Assembly: GCF_024323335.1 (NCBI RefSeq)
Contig: NC_066581.1
Span: forward strand, 465,124,027 to 465,188,026
DNA: 64,000 bases
Direction of reading: 5' to 3'
Source of the DNA: Lathyrus oleraceus
Lineage: Eukaryota; Streptophyta; Magnoliopsida; Fabales; Fabaceae
Shown here: in pieces, positions 33,234 to 44,488 of the stretch
Layout of the letters: each line of letters begins with the position of its first letter
How positions within the stretch are numbered: position 1 is the stretch's first letter
Notes under the pieces: generated by a model
What the model was told of the DNA's origin: nothing
The model's input: only the letters and a program-made list of their open reading frames with translations
Database searches by the model: none
Translations under genes and position numbers: made by a program

Positions 33234-33250
33234 GTTGCCCCTATTTAATC
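33234..33250 (-). other. Polypurine tract of the minus-strand element
   Basis: The complement reads GATTAAATAGGGGCAAC, ending at the LTR start TGTCATACC. It closely resembles the GATTGAATAGGGGCAGC tract of element 1, which fixes the orientation of this element. Confidence 0.75.
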
Positions 33251-33719
33251 TTTTCAAACCTGAGTGTATGGATAAGAACAACTTCTGGACATTCAAGGTA
33301 TGAGGGGATTAAATACTAAGATATCAAAAAATTTGCCCACTGGATACAAATGAAATATGAAGATAAATCACAAATATTTTCTTCACTAGGGTATGGGATG
33401 AACAAACTGGCTTTTGTGTAAGGCATCTGTTGGGGATTGAAATGTTATTTGTGGGGAAATGGGTAATTACGGGAAGGTTAGATATGCATGACGTCTACAA
33501 GATGCTAATGAAATATGATTTATCTTTATTTTTTCACAACAAGCTCTTTGTTTCTTTTTATTAACAAGCTTTTCTTTTCTCTTTCCTTTTTATTAACAAG
33601 CTTTCTAGCAAGCACTGAAAGAAGTTTTCCATTGGGGAACATGTTATAAAAGGAAGTTTGAAAAGGTTTACTAGGTGGAACCTGGACTTTAGGGTGATAG
33701 TTGGGGAAGAAATTTTTTT

Positions 33720-34750
33720 GACCTCAATACTGCGAATGGTGTAAAACTGGTCATTCTCAACTCCGCTATTGGAAATAAAGTACGATCATCATCATCTCTG
33801 GGACTGGAGACAATGATAGAATCAAGATTAATTCAGTGAGTGAAAACGGGAATGGTAGACATCCGTTATGTGGCTGGGATACAAATTATCATCAATGACT
33901 CCAAGGTTGGGGTAAGATGATCGACATCAACCCTATGGCTCGAAATAACGGTTACCAACAACTCCGAGGCTGGAAAAAAGGATAGACGTCAACTCTAGGG
34001 TTAGAAAAAAAATAAACATCAACTCAGAGGTTGGGGATGAGAAGGTGGACATTAACTCTGAGGTTGCGGGTATGACAATATCAACTTTGAGGTTAGGTAT
34101 AATAGGATAGATGTCGACTCTAAGGTCGGGAATGACATGGTAGACGTCAACTCCGAGGTTGGATTTAGAGACATCAGCTCTGGAGACGGGGGATAAGAAA
34201 ATATACAACAACTCGAAGGTTAGGAAAAAGGTAGACACTTGGCTCTAAGGCTAAGGGTACAACGGTACATCAACTCCGAAGTTGGAAAAAAGGTAGACAC
34301 TTAACTATGAGGCTAGGGGTAAAACGGTAAACGTCATCTCTAAGGTTGGAAAAAGGTAGATACTCAACTCTGAGGCTGGATATCAACTTTGAGGTTTGGA
34401 CCAGGAATGATAAACAACAACTCTGAGGCTGGCAAATAAGAAAAGCGACAACAACTCTGAGGCTGGAGTAAGGAAAGGGCAACAACTCTAAGATTGGAAA
34501 TAAGAAAGGTTGACATCAACTCTGGGGTTGGGAATGAGAAACATACAATAACTCTGAGGTTGGATATAAGAAAATAGATAACAACTATGAGGTTGGAAAT
34601 AAGGAAGGAGCAACAACTCTGAAGTCGGAGTAGGAACTGACATTAACTCTAAGGTTGGGTATAGAATGGCCTCTCAACTCCGGGGGTTGGAGGTAGCAGC
34701 ATCATCAACTCTGAGGATGGAAAAGGATGATTGTCCACAACTCTACGGTT
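33720..34750 (-). repeat. Degenerate CAACTCTGAGGTTGG minisatellite
   Basis: More than 20 copies of ACAACTCTGAGGTTGG and variants (TCAACTCCGAGGTTGG, AACTCTGAGGCTGG) occur at 25-50 bp intervals, separated by variable purine-rich spacers such as AAATAAGAAAGG. The short open frames here arise from the repeat. Confidence 0.85.
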
Positions 34751-34756
34751 GAAGAA

Positions 34757-34965
34757 AAGGAATATCAATACCGACGGGTATTGAAAAGATGATAGACACT
34801 GATGAGCAAAGGGATATCAATACAAACAAGTATTAAAAAAAAGTAATAGACATTGATGAGCGAAGGGATATCAATACAGACAAGTATTAAAAAAGTGATG
34901 GACACTGACGAGCGAAGGGATATCAATATAGACAAATATTAAAAAAGTGATAGACACTAACGAGT
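34757..34965 (-). repeat. Four tandem ~53-bp units with internal inverted repeat
   Basis: Units contain GGATATCAATAC, then GACAAGTATT, then AAAAAGTGATAGACACTGA and GAGCGAAG. The AATAC...GTATT arms are complementary. Unit length varies slightly through an A-run. Confidence 0.85.
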
Positions 34966-35074
34966 GCTTAACTGGTTTCTCAGATTTGAGGGATGCCAAG
35001 TGATTAGGCCTTAGAAAGAGGTTTTCCATACTGGAACTGGGCTTTGGCAGGCTATGTCAATTGGGAACTTTGTT

Positions 35075-35079
35075 GTAGG
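35075..35079. repeat. Target site duplication GTAGG, left copy (solo LTR)
   Basis: Exact match to 39479-39483 on the other side of the solo LTR. Confidence 0.93.
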
Positions 35080-38000
35080 TGTCGCATTACGCGAAAAACC
35101 GGCGGGAAAACGAAACAACAGAGCCGCCACCGTGCGTTATTTATTCCAAAGGAGGGAAAGGAAACGCTCGAAGTAAACCTGAAAAAGACATGGTCTCGCG
35201 ACCAGAGATGGATGAGTACGGGAGTCGGTTATGCGAAGGGAAGGTATTAGCACCCCTACGCATCCGTCGTACTCGACGGGATCCACGCTCAAAAGAATAG
35301 AAGAAAGGTTGCTAGAGACTGCTCACAAACTGCACACACGCTGGAAACAAACACAGATGAAAGACGGAAGAAACGGGACTCGGCAGGATATCGCATCCTG
35401 GGCCTACGTAGTCTGTCAGACACAGACATCAGAGTCGACGTAGTTCGGGGACAGGGGAAACGTGCTCGCTAGGATATCACATCCTATGCATACGTATCTT
35501 CTCTAACCAGAGAAAGAATCAGAGCACTCGTAGCTCGGCTAACGCACGCCAAACAAAACACAAACAGGAAACCGACTGCCAATCGTTGGACTTATGTCAG
35601 ACTCCACACAAACAGGCAAACATGGAAACCGAATGCCAATCGCTGGACTTACATCAGACTCCGAACCAACAAACACACACACAGGAAACCGACTGCCAAT
35701 CGCTGGACTTATGTCAGACTCCAACAAGCAAACAAGACACAGGAAACCAACTGCCAATCGCTGGACTTATGTTAGACTCCAACACACACAAAGGGGTTGA
35801 AAAAGAAAAAGGGCGCCCGGAGAGATCAGCTCATCTCCTGCCTACGTACCTCATCTGGTATGAGGATCAGGGCGACGTAGTTCCCCTTAACAGGGAAAGA
35901 ACTTCTAACCTAACCAGAGACAAGGGAGATAACAAGCTACTAGGGAGACTACGACTCGAGCCTAGAAGTTGTCATGCATACGATCCCTATGTTGAGGTTT
36001 CTATCCTAACTTGCACAGGAAGCAAGCTAGCCTAAACAACACAATATCAAGCAAACACAAGCATAATAAAGCAAGCACACACACTATATGCAAACAGTTT
36101 GGGCTCATACAGGGCTAGGCTGTAGAAACAGGCCAACTGGAATGGGGTGTTTTTAGCTCTTAACCCTAACATTGAGAGTTAGGGTGAAGCAGATGAAATG
36201 GGAAGTGAGGGGTGTGCCTCACAGCTCTTATCCCTGGCCTGGGAGAGCTTGACTCAAATAGAAAGTGTGGGAGTTCAGAATGTAGGAACTCTTCTCCACA
36301 AATGACTGACTCTATGAACAAGATTTTGGGTTCTTACTCACAATGCATCAACACATGGTGTGAGCAAAGTGAGTGACACAACTGAATAGCAGGGGATGGA
36401 TTGCACATCCCTTGTATCTGCCAATTTCCTCTTAAGAGGACTTTACCTGCTTGGCACAACATTAAACATCCACAAACATTGCCTCTTAAGGAGGGCTTCA
36501 GACAGGTGCCTACCAATAACAGTAGGTCTTCCAGACTACATGAAGATTAAGGAATTATACCTCAGTGGTATGCCAACCACAAGCAATGCCAAGCAAGTTC
36601 AAATGAACTTAAAGCAACTTAGGTACCTGTGGAAACAGCTAAACCAATCAGTACATAGTTCAGACCAACAATCAATATCAGACAAACAACCCAATATGCA
36701 ACACATAAACCATGAGCACAAGTGAATGGTTCTCAAAGCCTACAAGACAAGCAAATGTTAGCCAACAACAACCAATAATCAAGCTCAAATGAAGGAGCAA
36801 TATCAATCATGGAGATGCACACTTGAACCTGAAATCACAACTCAGATGGTGAGTAACAAACCACTAGGTCAAAGCCTAGGGTCAAAAGAGGATCAAAAAT
36901 CCAAAACAGAACCTCAAACTCAACATGAATCATATTTAACCACATATTAACATGTCTTAAAAAGTTCCACATCAAAATCAATAAGCAAGTTCAAATGGTA
37001 GGCAAGAGAAGTTAATGACCAATTCAAGACACCCAAATGATCATCATGAATGAAAATTCTCAATCAAAACAGAAATGATTCAAATAATTCTAGAAAAATT
37101 CATGAGCAATCAAGACATCCATAACATCCATCACACAAAAAATCAGAACCATTGGAGATCATTTGGCATGGAAATCACATTGTACAAGTTAGACATCAAA
37201 AGGTGTGACACAAATTGTCACACCATGTTAACACAAGCATAAAACAGAAATGGTGAATGAGAAAAATGTCAAACCAAAGCCAAAATGTCCCTCAATGTGT
37301 CTAGAATCAGCATGCAAAATTTCAAGTTCATTGGATTAAAATCAAGCATTTCACAAAGGAAAGAGTAAGGCAAGGTCACAAATGCATATGTGTTCAATCA
37401 TCCTAGAACAAATTAATTTTCCAGCCAGGCACAACTTGCAAATTCATGATCATAAAAAACTAGACATTCTAAGGAGCATTTTGCAAAAAATTGGGGATCA
37501 ATTGGATGATTTTTCAATTTGTTATGATTTTATGAAGTTTGGAAAAAATTTGAATACATGGCATGAAATAAGGAGGGAGTATGTGAAAAATGATGAATAT
37601 TTGAATAAGCGCGCTCGGCCAGGATCGAACCTGGTCCAGATTTGAATTTTGAGCGCGCTTCCAAAACGACAGCGTTTTGGTTAAAACCCTAAATCTGGAA
37701 AAGAATTCCAGAAATCGTAGCTAATCTGGAAATTCGTAGCAAATTCGTAGCAAACTCGTGGCTATCCTGGAAACGATGATGATCTTCATCCTCTTCATGA
37801 GGTTGAAGATGAAGATTGCATGAACTTCATGAGCAAATTCCAGAAAATCCAGAAAACTTCCAGAAATCAAAAACAATTACACCATTCGAATCCTCGTTTC
37901 ATGCACATCAAAGATCAACAATCAAATCATGCTAAAACATCATAACAAGCTTGAATCGAAGAAAAATCAAAATTGACATCAAACTTTCAAACACACATAA

Positions 38001-39478
38001 CTTCAAGGATAATGCACCATTTCACTCAATTTTTATATCAGAATCATCACCAAGCAAAGATCTACACAAATATCATAATGAATTCAAGAATAATTGAGAT
38101 CGAAACTTGACCTCTTGAAGAACAGCAAGCTGGAAACGCGTGCTACAAAGCTCAGCAATGGTCCAAAACTCTTCTACAATGCTTGTTGAGATGATTGATG
38201 GAGAGATTGAAGCTCAAACAAGCACGAATCCAGTAGAATTTGAAACTTCCATTAATGCTTCAAGCTTCATGTATAGTCAAAACTGGCACGAATTCTTCCA
38301 AATTCACGTTCAAATCTCCTCAAAAACACTTCATGATCATGATTCCAACAAGAGAAATGGCTTTTGTGTGAGAAAATTGAAAGTTCTTGTTGAGAGAAAT
38401 TTTTGATCAATTTCAAGATCTAGATCTGAAAACTGTTGTTAATGCCAAATGCAGTTGTGATTATCATTATATATCCCTTGCTAATGGTTCTGAAAACATG
38501 TTTAAGTCCAAACTAATTGAGATTAGCAAGTTGCAAGGTGTGTGCACAAAATTGGATTTTCACCTCATGCATGAGATGCATGCGTGAACAGTGCTCAAAG
38601 CTGGCCCAAATCCACTTAAAAATAGCCCATGCACACTTTGGAATTGGTATTTCATGCATATGATCAACCAAATTGATTTTAGAAATTTTCCTTCAAAAAA
38701 CTTCATGAATGAGCATATGATCATGCAAGTGAAATTCATGCCATGTAATGAGATATTTGGAAAGTGCATGTCATGATGAACAAGATGCAAAAAGAACCAC
38801 CAAAATTGGAGCCTTGGTTCAAAAGTTATGGCCATTTGAATTTTTAAGCACACTTTGCCATGATTGGATCGTAACTCCTCAACCACACATCATAAATCCA
38901 TGATCTTGGACTTTTTGGAAATGGGAGAGAAAGATCTTCAACTTTCATGTTGGACAAAAATTCATTTGAAGCTTCTTTGATGTTGGAAAGTTGAGTTGAA
39001 GTTGGTCTAAAACCTTTCCATTTTTGGAAATTTCACATTATAGGTCACTTTCTATTTTGAGAAATTCTTGACTTGACTTCAAATTCTTCAATGTGAGTGT
39101 TTGAAATGTCAAATGAGACTTATTTGAACATGAATTAAGTATCTCTAACCACTTCCCACCTCCAAATCCATAGTTGACTTTGCAGTTAACTTGCAGTTGA
39201 CTTTTATGGGCCTCAGATGACTTGCACATGCACTGTGGACTTTTGAGCCTCAAACCATTGGCCAAATTGCTTCAAAATGATCCTTGGGTCATGTAAGCTC
39301 TCTTAGAACAACCATAGGGCCTTTGTCTCATGGAAAAACCCTATCTCTCTTGCACAGATGGATTCTCCTGATCAGTTTTGACTGATGATATGCAATGGAC
39401 TATGCAATGTGAATGCAATGTTAATGACCTAAAAATGAAATGAATGTACAAATGGAGGTGCAAATTTGAGGTGCTACA
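35080..39478 (-). repeat. Solo LTR, minus strand, element-1-related family (4,399 bp)
   Basis: On the plus strand it starts TGTCGCATTACGCG and ends GAGGTGCTACA, the complements of the element 1 LTR end and start. A perfect GTAGG duplication flanks it and no internal region is attached, so it is the product of recombination between the two LTRs of a full element. It carries the distal hairpin modules (35384-35870), the AGTA-loop hairpin near 35.28 kb, a four-unit repeat (35.57-35.79 kb) and one CTTGC/GCAAG hairpin near 36.01 kb. The body is diverged from element 1 and about 440 bp shorter, so it belongs to a related subfamily. Confidence 0.93.
35570..35790 (-). repeat. Four tandem ~60-bp units inside the solo LTR
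   Basis: Units share GGAAACCGACTGCCAATCG followed by a TGGACTTATGTCAGACTCC stretch. Element 1 LTRs hold only two diverged counterparts of this unit (about 7820-7920), so copy number has changed between subfamilies. The 149-codon plus-strand frame over this stretch is a repeat artefact. Confidence 0.8.
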
Positions 39479-39483
39479 GTAGG
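39479..39483. repeat. Target site duplication GTAGG, right copy (solo LTR)
   Basis: Exact match to 35075-35079. Confidence 0.93.
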
Positions 39484-39823
39484 CACTAAAATCTCAGAGT
39501 GTCCCACATGCACAATGGCAGGGATGAAGTTTTCGAAACATTGCTACCCTTCCCGGGACTCATCACACCTACATTGGATGTTTCAAACAAATCAACAGGC
39601 AAAGTCTTGACAGAGACAACCCCTCTCGTGCAAAAGGCGACGAAGGGTAAGCAAAAACGGACGACTTGAAAAATCCTGTCGGGGTTGCCAACTAAGATTT
39701 TTTACAAGGATCCAAACAAATTGATTTATTTTTATGCTGCCAACAGAAAAGGGCTCGAGAATGTGCCAAGAGAATTTTGGGCTTGGTTCTTTCATGTTAG
39801 AGAGCTTCATGATATGCTAGATG
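39484..39823. other. Continuation of the solo LTR's target, unclassified
   Basis: This 340-bp segment was contiguous with 35074 before the solo LTR's parent inserted. It has short open stretches on both strands but no domain that I recognise, and it ends abruptly at another LTR end. Confidence 0.5.
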
Positions 39824-41625
39824 TGTCGCACCACAAAAAATACAGAGCCAACACCATATTTTATTTATTCTAAAGGAAAGGGAAAATAGTGATAAAACCC
39901 CAAATGAGAATGGTCTTGCAACCAAGAGAGGATTCGTAAGTTAGTTATGCAAGGGGAAGGTATTAACACCTCTCACATCCATGGTACTCTATAGGAACCA
40001 CTTGCTCATATCAATGCGTATGGATGATATTTATCTGTATGTTGCTTGCTATCGGGAATGAGATGAAAGAATGGGGTGGGGAGAGAAAATAAGTTTTAAG
40101 TTAGTGTGCTCGCCAAGGATTTGGGCCCTTGTGCCTACGTATCCTCATACGTGCAATGAGGAAGTATGAACTTCGTAGTTCGGCTCACAAACGAAACATT
40201 TGTTTGGTCATTTTTACTGAACAATGTTGACGTTCGTGTGCTACTATTCACTTTCTTGTATACTCTGTCATGGGAGCATGAAGTATTTGCTTGTTTGTGG
40301 TAAAGTGGATGCGCTTGGATCACACTCTAGCAGTTAAACATTACTTGCTCACACATGGAGGCTTAAGCGTCGCTTGCGGTAGAACGGAAGTAACACGTCC
40401 TTTTTGAAAGGTTTGAAGAGTGCACTAAGGCAAAAGATAATTTGATTTGTTGGGGTTTATTTTATGTATGAATACAAGCATCGGACCCTTGGCTAGATAC
40501 AATCAACAGTCCAAAAACTCGGGAGTTGAGAGGACAATGTTATCCTAACCACTCTTTTTTGTCCAAAAGAGATTTGAATAGTGAAAAGAGTTTGGCAAGT
40601 CTAATCATTGGAACTTATTGGGAGAGAAGAATCTGACCCTTGACTGAGTACGACCAACGATCAGAATACTTGGGAGTCGAGAGGATAATGGAGTCCTAAC
40701 TACCTTTTTTCTCCCTCATAGCACCTAAATCTAACTTGTTTGAATCATTAGATGTTTTAAGGGGGAAGTCAAGTGTCAGGTCCTCAAGCTAGGTACGACC
40801 GACAACCCAAGTACTTGAATGTTGTGTACAAGCACGTACACCCCATTTTTGCATTTCAGTTTGTTATGAAAATGGTTTTTAAAAAGGCACTTGATGTTGG
40901 ATCAAGTGTTTGAGTTTATTATGAAAAAATGTGTGTAAAGAATGAAGGAGAGAGATAGAATGAGATTGAGATTGAGAAGAGAATGGAGGTGAAATGTGGA
41001 TCATGGATCATGGAATGGATGGGAAATACTTGACGTTGGATCATGGATCATGGTAAACAAATAAAATTAAATCCTAAACATGGCAGATTACTTGAATTAA
41101 AATGACAAGTAAATAGTGAAACAAAAAAAATCAAGAACGAAATGGAACTCTCTAATATTTTTCAAGGGTTTTTATGGTGATTAACAAGTGAATTAATCCT
41201 AATCATGTTAAAATCCTCATTAAACTTGGTTAAATTCTAACAAGACAAATAACCAAATCATAATATTTTCTAAACATGTCAACCAAATGAAATCAAGATT
41301 ACAAAACAAGAATTAATACATGGTAAACAAAAGAGGCAAACATAATTTTAAAAAAAGAAAGCAATGGGCCAGGGGTGCAATTCTGGAAATAGGTGCTAAG
41401 AGAAAAGAAGCGCATGTGCCTCATGGTTCAAGGCCTACTGAAGTGACCTTCTGACAGGGGGGTACAAGGAAGCAAATAGGGATGATGGTGATGAATCCGG
41501 CGTAAGGCCCATGTTCATAGGCCCATTAACAACTTGGCAATGGAAAAGAATTCAACACATGCTGAATTTTGAGTCAACCACACGTGGGTGTTGACTTTGA
41601 TTTGATTTTAAAATGAAAATTACGC
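39824..41625 (-). repeat. Minus-strand LTR fragment
   Basis: It starts TGTCGCACCACAAAA on the plus strand, the complement of an LTR 3' end. For about 580 bp it parallels the LTR that starts near 28041, including a shared GTAGAACGGAAGTAACACGT block at 28559 and 40379, hairpin C (CAAGG/CCTTG) and hairpin B (CCTCAT/ATGAGG). Further in, the two diverge and this copy has its own repeat (GGACCCTTGGCTAGATAC-like units at about 40.49, 40.63 and 40.78 kb). The right limit, where ORF1-like coding begins, is approximate. There is no complement of a primer binding site at the left edge. Confidence 0.7.
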
Positions 41626-42165
41626 CCGCCACATATGAAACTCAGTCCACCACTTCAGGAAACCTCCCTTGTCAGCCATACCACCAGCTTCTTTCAACAG
41701 AAAACTCAAATGATAACCATATACACTTCCCTTCTTCTTAAAGTTAGCCTTCACAATACATTCGCTCAAATAAAGAGCAACAACAACTTGAACAACATCA
41801 GGTTTCTTTATGGAAGCATGAAAAGGTACTTGGTGAAAGATAGGGATGTCCAAGATACTGGAGTACTCTTCCAAAGTAGCAGCTAATAGATAATCTGGGG
41901 ACATGAAACATCTCCAAGTGCGATCATAAAACTGTAGAAAGGTATGAACAACATCCCTCTGGTATTCATTGAGAGAAGCTTCCAAGTAACCAAAAATCCT
42001 TCCATAATACTTTCTAAAGACATCAAGATTGTCAGGGGGAGACCTCTTAGCTAGTTTGAGGAGATCATCCAGAAATGGGCTTGGGAACTTGTAGATGATG
42101 TTGTATCTATAGTTAACCCTCTTAATAATGTTCATCTTTAAAGATAGATTAACAACAAAATTCAA
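41620..42165 (-). pseudogene. Ogre-type ORF1 fragment (plant mobile domain-like)
   Basis: A 181-residue minus-strand open frame resembles the N-terminal half of element 2's ORF1 (48682-49575). Shared text includes KFPS/KFPV, FRK.YG, LLQFYD/FLQFYD, RCF..PDY.L..TLEE, .I.KANF/KANM and G.HLSFL. The product of Ogre ORF1 has no established biochemical role; its resemblance to plant mobile domain proteins is from memory. It ends with LKWWTEFHMWRA and a stop, against an LTR-like segment, so the C-terminal half is missing. Which element it came from is unclear, because the neighbouring sequence on the right is a plus-strand LTR. Confidence 0.65.
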
Positions 42166-42419
42166 AAACTAGAAAACCTGGAAATAAAAGAGCATGCATG
42201 TCAAAAATGATGTCAACAAATGCTTATGAATGCAATGGGATCAAGGTTTCCATAAAATTGAGCAACTGCTGTGCTGACAACAGAACAAGGTCAAATGTAA
42301 CAGGATCAAAGGTTCGATGTCATTTCTGATTCTGAGAAAACTGGGTATGCTGAAAGCTTATTTTCCTGTAAATCCCACCCAAACTTACAGGTAGGTTCTA
42401 GTCTTGGACAAAACAGAGG
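42166..42419 (-). other. Probable leader upstream of the ORF1 fragment
   Basis: No coding signal. By position on the minus strand it would be the 5' leader of the ORF1 fragment. No primer binding site complement is visible before the plus-strand LTR start at 42420. Confidence 0.4.
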
Positions 42420-42867
42420 TGTCATACCCCAATTTTGTCCGGATAGTTCAAGATTTTTGTCAATCTCTCTCAACCATAGAGCATGGTGCGTAAACTCTAA
42501 GCTTAAGGACCTTTAATTAATCTGAGCTTCACAAACCCTAATCATGTTTGAGCCTTCACTGTAGGGACTCCTAACCATAGTTTCCTTCGACACGTCATTA
42601 CTCATAATGTTTGATCCCCTTTGTTGATTAAAGTTGTATTGGGCAGCTTCTCATCCCGTGATTGGTCTTGATGAATTATTGGTTATGTTTCTCTACACTT
42701 TGCTCATGACCCTTGATTCCAATCCAAAGTCTGGTACTCACTCCTTTCACACGCTTCCTTTCCTACCACAACCTTTTATCATCCTCACATTCAGTGTTTG
42801 GTTCATAATTAGCTTAAGTTTACCTCAGTCATTTTTCTCTCACCTAAATCCCTTGCCTTGATTTCAT
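42420..42867 (+). repeat. Plus-strand LTR fragment, left part, split by element 2
   Basis: It starts TGTCATACCCCAATTTTGTCC, a typical Ty3/gypsy LTR start resembling the minus-strand family at 33233. It runs into the GTTTG target site of element 2 and should continue at 62767. No hairpin modules are in this part, as expected for the LTR's 5' region. Confidence 0.65.
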
Positions 42868-42872
42868 GTTTG
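42868..42872. repeat. Target site duplication GTTTG, left copy (element 2)
   Basis: Exact match to 62762-62766. Confidence 0.93.
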
Positions 42873-44480
42873 TGTAATACCCCAAAATTTACCCTTCACT
42901 TTTTCATGGAAAGCATGGGATTGCATTAGCATCATACTAGGTCATACTCATTGCATATTGCATTAGTGACTTGGGAAATCAGGATTTGATTGACCACTCC
43001 TTAACCAGAAGGAGCCCACACAAAGCAAAGTTGAGATTTGGACTTTGTTCTCCAATTATAAAAGTCTCAAGGGTCTCAAGGAGTTCCATATGTCTTATTA
43101 TGGTCCTCAGTTCATCAGTGGAAGATTCAGAGCTCTCAGAGGGTGCATCTGGATTTAATCAGGAAATTAAGGTTTTAGGGCCATCTCCAACAGGCAATGT
43201 TTGATTCGAAGTAGAGGGGCTCATTCATGTCATGATTATAGAGGCATCTTGGCCTAGGAAGATTCATAATCATCTCACAAAGATCCATTGGCGGTCAGTG
43301 CAATCAGTTCTTGAGCATTTTTGCCCTAAACTAAGGTTTTTGCATAAAATCGGTTTATTTCTGATTCCTTGGGTGAAACTCATTTCCATGGCCCTCCATA
43401 TGTCCACAAGGGTCTACATACAAAAAATCAGCTTTTTATTTGAGCCGGAGGCGCTTCAATTGATCAATGGATTCAAAAATCAGACGGTTTGGGAAAAGTC
43501 AACTGTGGGGCCAGAAAAGTCAACTCCTGACATTTTGAAGGTGGAATCTCAAAATTCATGCCTAAGGGAGCCTACATGTGAAATTTTATCAAGGTTGGAT
43601 CATGGATTCATCATTTAATCAGGAGTTGAAAAATTACCAAATTTGGAAATAGTTGACTTTCCATTTAAGGCAAGTTTTTATGGTTTTTGCACCAACTTTA
43701 AGCCTATATTCCATCAAGATGCAAGCTCCACTTGAAAATTTCTCTAACATGAAAGTTGTTCCTCTTGTTCCAAGATTTCTAGAGACATAAAGTTTGTTTC
43801 ATTTGGATTAAAATTGAGAAATTTATGCTTGGTCAAAGTGAGACATTATTTTAGAACACTTAGAAAATTTTCTAAGTCCAAAATCTGCAAGATTTGTCAA
43901 GACTTATGGGCCAGATTTCTTGCCCTTCAAGGCATCTTTTGAAAATACTTTCTTCATGACAGTTGTACCTTGATATGTCCTATTTCACACCTTTTTGGAA
44001 CCACCCCATTTGGATCATTGGTTTGAAAGATACACTCATCTAAAGTTGGTATCATAGACTGAAATTTTTGACAGCATTTAGACCAAACTGGCCCAACCAT
44101 TTTGCAGCTATGGAACCTAAACTTTATGGCCATTTTTCACCTCTTTCCACTCATCATTTCAAATTGTGTTCAACATGAAAGATGTTAAGCTCCATGCCCT
44201 CTTTCTACTGTTTGCATTGCCTTGCCATTTGGTTACATATTCATCAAGATACAAGGTCTTAAAGTCATCCTGTTGGACTATTTTTGTGCTGCACAAGCCA
44301 AACCAAGTCAGACCACCAAAAATGACCAACACACTTTTTACCCCATTTGGCCATTTGCTTTTGGTTCATTCACTTAAGTTTTGCCACATTTAGCCATTTC
44401 TTTTCACACCTCATTTTTTGCACATTTTGTTCATGACTCAAAACCAACATTTCAAGCCCATTAGTCACATAAGACCTACA

Positions 44481-44488
44481 TATATAAA
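44481..44488 (+). promoter_or_regulatory. Probable TATA box of element 2 LTR
   Basis: TATATAAA in the context CCTACATATATAAACTTC, preserved in the 3' LTR at 59458-59465. It is followed about 30 bases on by AATCAGAATAGAGGCTG, a plausible start region. Confidence 0.55.

Larger units (their letters stand above)
33251..35074 (-). other. Internal remnant (3' untranslated region) of minus-strand element
   Basis: No coding domain is seen. The stretch is dominated by two tandem arrays, listed separately. By position, next to the polypurine tract, it corresponds to the hypervariable region between integrase and the 3' LTR in Ogre-like elements. Confidence 0.65.

Noticed and set aside
34757..34965. 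Regular repeat units that might suggest a CRISPR array
   Set aside because: Units are contiguous with no unique spacers and lie in a plant retrotransposon.
35586..36035. 149-codon plus-strand frame in the solo LTR
   Set aside because: Built from four ~60-bp tandem units (QSLDL.QTP repeated), antisense to the LTR and not conserved in element 1.
43232..43618. 128-codon frame in the 5' LTR of element 2, repeated at 58201-58584
   Set aside because: Present in both LTR copies only because the LTR is duplicated; upstream of the TATA box, no domain, and frame ends differ between the copies.
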